From Fukatsuia anoeciicola (GTDB lineage Bacteria > Pseudomonadota > Gammaproteobacteria > Enterobacterales > Enterobacteriaceae), in contig NZ_OZ060923.1 of NCBI RefSeq assembly GCF_964059965.1, forward strand, positions 868,001 to 932,000: a stretch of 64,000 bases of DNA, in the 5' to 3' direction. Shown piece by piece: positions 60,159 through 64,000 of this stretch. Both the position numbers and the translations under genes were made by a program. The first letter of the stretch is position 1, and every line of letters begins with the position of its first letter. The notes beneath the pieces were generated by a model. That model was not told the DNA's origin. It did not search any database and was given only the letters and a program-made list of their open reading frames with translations.

Positions 60159-60635
60159 ATGCAAACAAAGAAAAGTGAAATAGGAGTCGGTCTATTTATT
60201 TTTTTTGCCTTAGTTGCTATTATATTTATCTGTTTAAAAGTAGCAGGCATTAAATTAATTAGTAATCAAACTACTTACCGAATATATGCTACTTTTGATA
60301 ATATAGGTAACTTAAGTATTAATTCCCCGGTTAAAATAGGTGGTGTTGTAGTAGGACGGGTAGCTATTATTTCTTTAGATAGTAAAAATTATACTCCCCG
60401 TGTCGCTATAGATATCAAAACAAATTATAATACTATTCCGGATAGTAGCTCTTTATCTATAAGAACATCTGGATTATTAGGAGAACAGTTTCTATCACTA
60501 AATGTAGGATTTGAAGATAAAGAAATGGATACCAATCCATTAAAAGAAGGTAGCATTATCCAAAATACAAAATCTGCATTTATTTTAGAAGATTTAATAG
60601 GTCAAATACTCTATAGCACAAACAAAAAAAATTAA
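60159..60635 (+). CDS. mlaD: MCE-domain lipid channel protein MlaD
   Basis: 158 aa from ATG 60159 (MQTKKSEIGVG), two bases after the mlaE stop; a TTG four codons upstream is less likely. A single membrane helix (about residues 9-28) anchors the MCE domain, which forms a hexameric ring (YATFDNIGNLSINSPVKIGGVVVGRV, read in parts). The C-terminal tail is about 25 residues shorter than in E. coli, ending soon after EDLIGQILYSTN; that tail is disordered in the family, so function is probably kept. Confidence 0.95.
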   Translation: MQTKKSEIGVGLFIFFALVAIIFICLKVAGIKLISNQTTYRIYATFDNIGNLSINSPVKIGGVVVGRVAIISLDSKNYTPRVAIDIKTNYNTIPDSSSLSIRTSGLLGEQFLSLNVGFEDKEMDTNPLKEGSIIQNTKSAFILEDLIGQILYSTNKKN

Positions 60636-60709
60636 ATTATATTATCAAAAAATATGCAAAGATTATGAGCACTAGGTAGATTTTGAACAGGCTCTAAGAG
60701 GTAATAGGT

Positions 60710-61339
60710 ATGTTTAAATATTTATTAGTGGTAATTATATTTATAACTGTACCACTAGCTAATGCCGTAGATCAAACTAATCCTTATCATTTAATGGAAG
60801 AAGTAGCCAAAAAAACCTTTGGCCGTTTAAAAAATGAACAAATAAAAATTAAACAAGATCCTAATTATCTTCGAACTATTGTACGCGAAGAATTATTACC
60901 TTTTGTACAAATAAAATACGCAGGTGCTTTAGTATTAGGTCCTTTCTATAAAGAAACTATACCATTACAGCGTATAGCTTATTTTGCTGCTTTTAGTTCA
61001 TATCTAGAACAAATATATGGACAAGTATTAGCTATGTACCATAGTCAAAATTATCAAATTATACCAGAAAAATCTTTAAGTAATGCAACTATTATTACTA
61101 TTCGTGTTAGTATTATTAATTCAAATGGACGCTTACCTATACGTCTAGATTTTCAATGGCGTAAAAATAGTCAAACAGGATATTGGCAAGCTTTTGATAT
61201 GGCTGTAGAGGGGGTAAGTATAATCATGACTAAACAGAATGAATGGGCTTCTATTTTACGTCAACAAGGGGTAAAAGGTCTAACAGAACAATTACTAATT
61301 AACGCAAAACAACCTATTATATTGGATAAAAAGCAATAA
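60710..61339 (+). CDS. mlaC: Periplasmic phospholipid carrier MlaC
   Basis: 209 aa. A soluble shuttle between MlaA in the outer membrane and MlaFEDB. A signal peptide (about residues 1-19) precedes [34 protein letters not shown] and [17 protein letters not shown] are conserved. Its stop overlaps the mlaB start (TAATG), implying coupling. Retaining the periplasmic carrier shows that the pathway is more than a leftover ATPase. Confidence 0.96.
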   Translation: MFKYLLVVIIFITVPLANAVDQTNPYHLMEEVAKKTFGRLKNEQIKIKQDPNYLRTIVREELLPFVQIKYAGALVLGPFYKETIPLQRIAYFAAFSSYLEQIYGQVLAMYHSQNYQIIPEKSLSNATIITIRVSIINSNGRLPIRLDFQWRKNSQTGYWQAFDMAVEGVSIIMTKQNEWASILRQQGVKGLTEQLLINAKQPIILDKKQ

Positions 61340-61629
61340 TGACTATTAAACTTGACTGGGAATTACAGCAAAATATCCTATTATTACGAGGAAATTTAAA
61401 TCATAAAACACTCTTGCCATTATGGCAACAGAGTCATACGTTACTAGTCGGTATTAATTTTATTGATGTTACGCAATTGCAACGAGTTGACTCTTCAGGT
61501 TTAGCACTATTAGTTCATTTACAACAAAGATCATATCAACACGGTACAACATTAACAATTTCTGGCATTAGTGAACAATTAAAAACACTAATTAAACTCT
61601 ATAATTTACAACAAATAATTTTTTATTAA
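61339..61629 (+). CDS. mlaB: STAS-domain regulator MlaB
   Basis: 96 aa. A small cytoplasmic STAS protein that binds MlaF and is needed for its ATPase activity. The conserved RVDSSGLALLVHL segment contains the STAS serine-threonine region. It overlaps mlaC by one base. In E. coli ibaG follows; here only a relic of that gene is left. Confidence 0.94.
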   Translation: MTIKLDWELQQNILLLRGNLNHKTLLPLWQQSHTLLVGINFIDVTQLQRVDSSGLALLVHLQQRSYQHGTTLTISGISEQLKTLIKLYNLQQIIFY

Positions 61630-61798
61630 ATTCCTTATAAAACCATAATTAATATTATAAAGCTAAATATTTAAATTATACTAAATACTAGTAAGTAATA
61701 AGAATTATGAATATTAAATAATGCAAAATTTATAGTATATAATAAGTTTCTTATAAAACCTACTAAATATTAGATTAGTAGATTGATATATACGTTAT

Positions 61799-63373
<1,575 letters not shown>

Positions 63374-63497
63374 TGAATATTGATATAATTAATGTTAACC
63401 CCTAATATTAGTTAATCTATAATAATCTATTTAAAATCTCTTATATTTATTGTATTTTAGTTAAATTGTTTATAAAAAATAGCTTACAGTACTTATT

Positions 63498-63617
63498 TGC
63501 TCTTCTTTTAGCGAATTTTTTTATGATCATGGTGATCATATTTTTGGAGGACCTCCTGGGTCACATAAAGAAAACGGAGATCGTTATATCGAAATTTGGA
63601 ATATAGTCTTTATATAA
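63498..63617 (+). pseudogene. alaS: Well-preserved fragment of alaS
   Basis: A 39-codon open stretch reads [17 protein letters not shown] followed by [17 protein letters not shown] and a stop. Alanyl-tRNA synthetase of E. coli has [17 protein letters not shown] and [18 protein letters not shown] at about residues 170-215 of its class II core. Identity is far higher than in the rnd, ompF or rpoN relics. Nothing resembling alaS lies before or after it; a perfect inverted repeat (63600-63651) begins inside its 3' end. It is on the plus strand, whereas the adjacent csrA is on the minus strand. Confidence 0.93.
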
Positions 63618-63651
63618 TTTTATTGTATTTGTCTTATATAAAGACTATATT
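63600..63651. repeat. Perfect inverted repeat, 18-bp arms, at the alaS fragment
   Basis: Arms 63600-63617 (AATATAGTCTTTATATAA) and 63634-63651 are exact complements with a 16-base loop. The left arm is the last part of the alaS fragment, so the right arm looks like an inverted copy of it. Confidence 0.92.
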
Positions 63652-63839
63652 ATACTTTTAATTTATTTTTTTCTCTTTTAAAAAATTATTAAAAAAATTT
63701 TTGATTGATTCTAATACTCATAGAATAGAGTTTTATTTAAAAATAAGTTATTAAATAAAAGTATGTACCTATTAATGATTTTTTTATATATAATACTTAT
63801 ATCTAATAAAATAAATAGTATAGAGATACTACAAGTGAC

Positions 63840-63864
63840 GGGCTTTGCTTTCCTTGCAAAGCCC
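63840..63864. terminator. Hairpin downstream of csrA
   Basis: Stem GGGCTTTGC/GCAAAGCCC (9 bp, mostly strong pairs) with a 7-base loop, 11 bases past the csrA stop. It is by far the most GC-rich hairpin of the window. Neither strand has a good T-run, so it may be a processing or 3'-end-protecting structure. Confidence 0.6.
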
Positions 63865-63874
63865 TAATTTAGAA

Positions 63875-64000
63875 TCAGCAATCTGGTATAGCACGCTTCT
63901 CTGCTTGGATACGTTGATAGATTTCTTCACGGTGGACAGAAACTTCTTTCGGTGCATTTATACCAAGTCGCACTTGGTTGCCTTTAACTCCTAATACAGT
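63875..64000 (-). CDS. csrA: Carbon storage regulator CsrA (3' part)
   Basis: The last 41 codons are in the window; the start lies beyond base 64000. It reads [20 protein letters not shown] followed by [15 protein letters not shown] and a diverged RAIPDC end, which would make a 61-residue protein as in E. coli. CsrA is an RNA-binding translational regulator; the RNA-contacting Arg in SVHREEIY is present. In E. coli csrA follows alaS on the same strand; an intact alaS would therefore be expected to the right of the window on the minus strand. Confidence 0.95.
   Translation of the reverse strand, partial: TVLGVKGNQVRLGINAPKEVSVHREEIYQRIQAEKRAIPDC

Overview
The window reads as the chromosome of a long-established, probably obligate, host-associated gammaproteobacterium of the order Enterobacterales, of the insect-endosymbiont type. 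The proteins and the local gene orders (lptC-lptA-lptB, thrS-infC-rpmI-rplT-pheM-pheST-ihfA, minCDE, purHD, mlaFEDCB, glnA/typA divergent, pncC-recA) match enterobacteria closely. The DNA is very AT-rich, about 37 intact or partial genes cover only about 58 % of it by my count, and the gaps, up to 7.1 kb, are even more AT-rich. I cannot name the species. I saw no rRNA, tRNA, CRISPR array, phage or intact insertion sequence. Comparisons with E. coli proteins are from memory, not from a search.

Layout. 0-4.1 kb (minus): rpoN remains, then lptB-lptA-lptC-kdsC-kdsD (LPS transport and Kdo synthesis). 4.9-7.9 kb (minus): glyS-glyQ. 10-18 kb (plus): gshA, asnS, a dead ompF-type porin, aspC. 18-25 kb: a gene desert. 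25-34 kb (plus): ybiT, thrS, infC with an AUU start, rpmI, rplT, the pheM leader with its attenuator, pheS, pheT, ihfA. 35-38.5 kb: divergent glnA and typA. 38.5-43 kb: desert ending in a full-length dead rnd gene. 43-44.8 kb (minus): minE-minD-minC. 46-49 kb (plus): purH-purD. 51.4-55.9 kb: engB convergent with polA, then dsbA. 56.5-58.2 kb: pncC, recA. 58.4-63.4 kb (plus): mlaF-E-D-C-B, remains of ibaG, murA. 63.5-64 kb: an alaS fragment and the 3' part of csrA.

How the genes fit together. The retained set covers translation (four aminoacyl-tRNA synthetases, two ribosomal proteins, IF3), envelope building (LPS export, Kdo, MurA, the Mla lipid-asymmetry pathway, DsbA), division (Min), DNA maintenance (PolA, RecA, IHF) and a little metabolism (purine synthesis, glutamine, glutathione, aspartate). 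Lost functions are still legible as relics at the places synteny predicts: sigma-54 (rpoN), the OmpF-type porin, RNase D (rnd) and IbaG.

The most interesting points are: (1) the gaps are graveyards of identifiable genes at different stages of decay; (2) DNA polymerase I has lost two of its proofreading residues; (3) the noncoding DNA contains many long perfect hairpins; (4) a degenerate dispersed repeat family occurs at four sites; (5) a perfect 8-bp tandem array follows purD; (6) a well-preserved alaS fragment sits next to csrA on the opposite strand, suggesting a recent partial duplication or rearrangement. I did not find a new multi-gene system.
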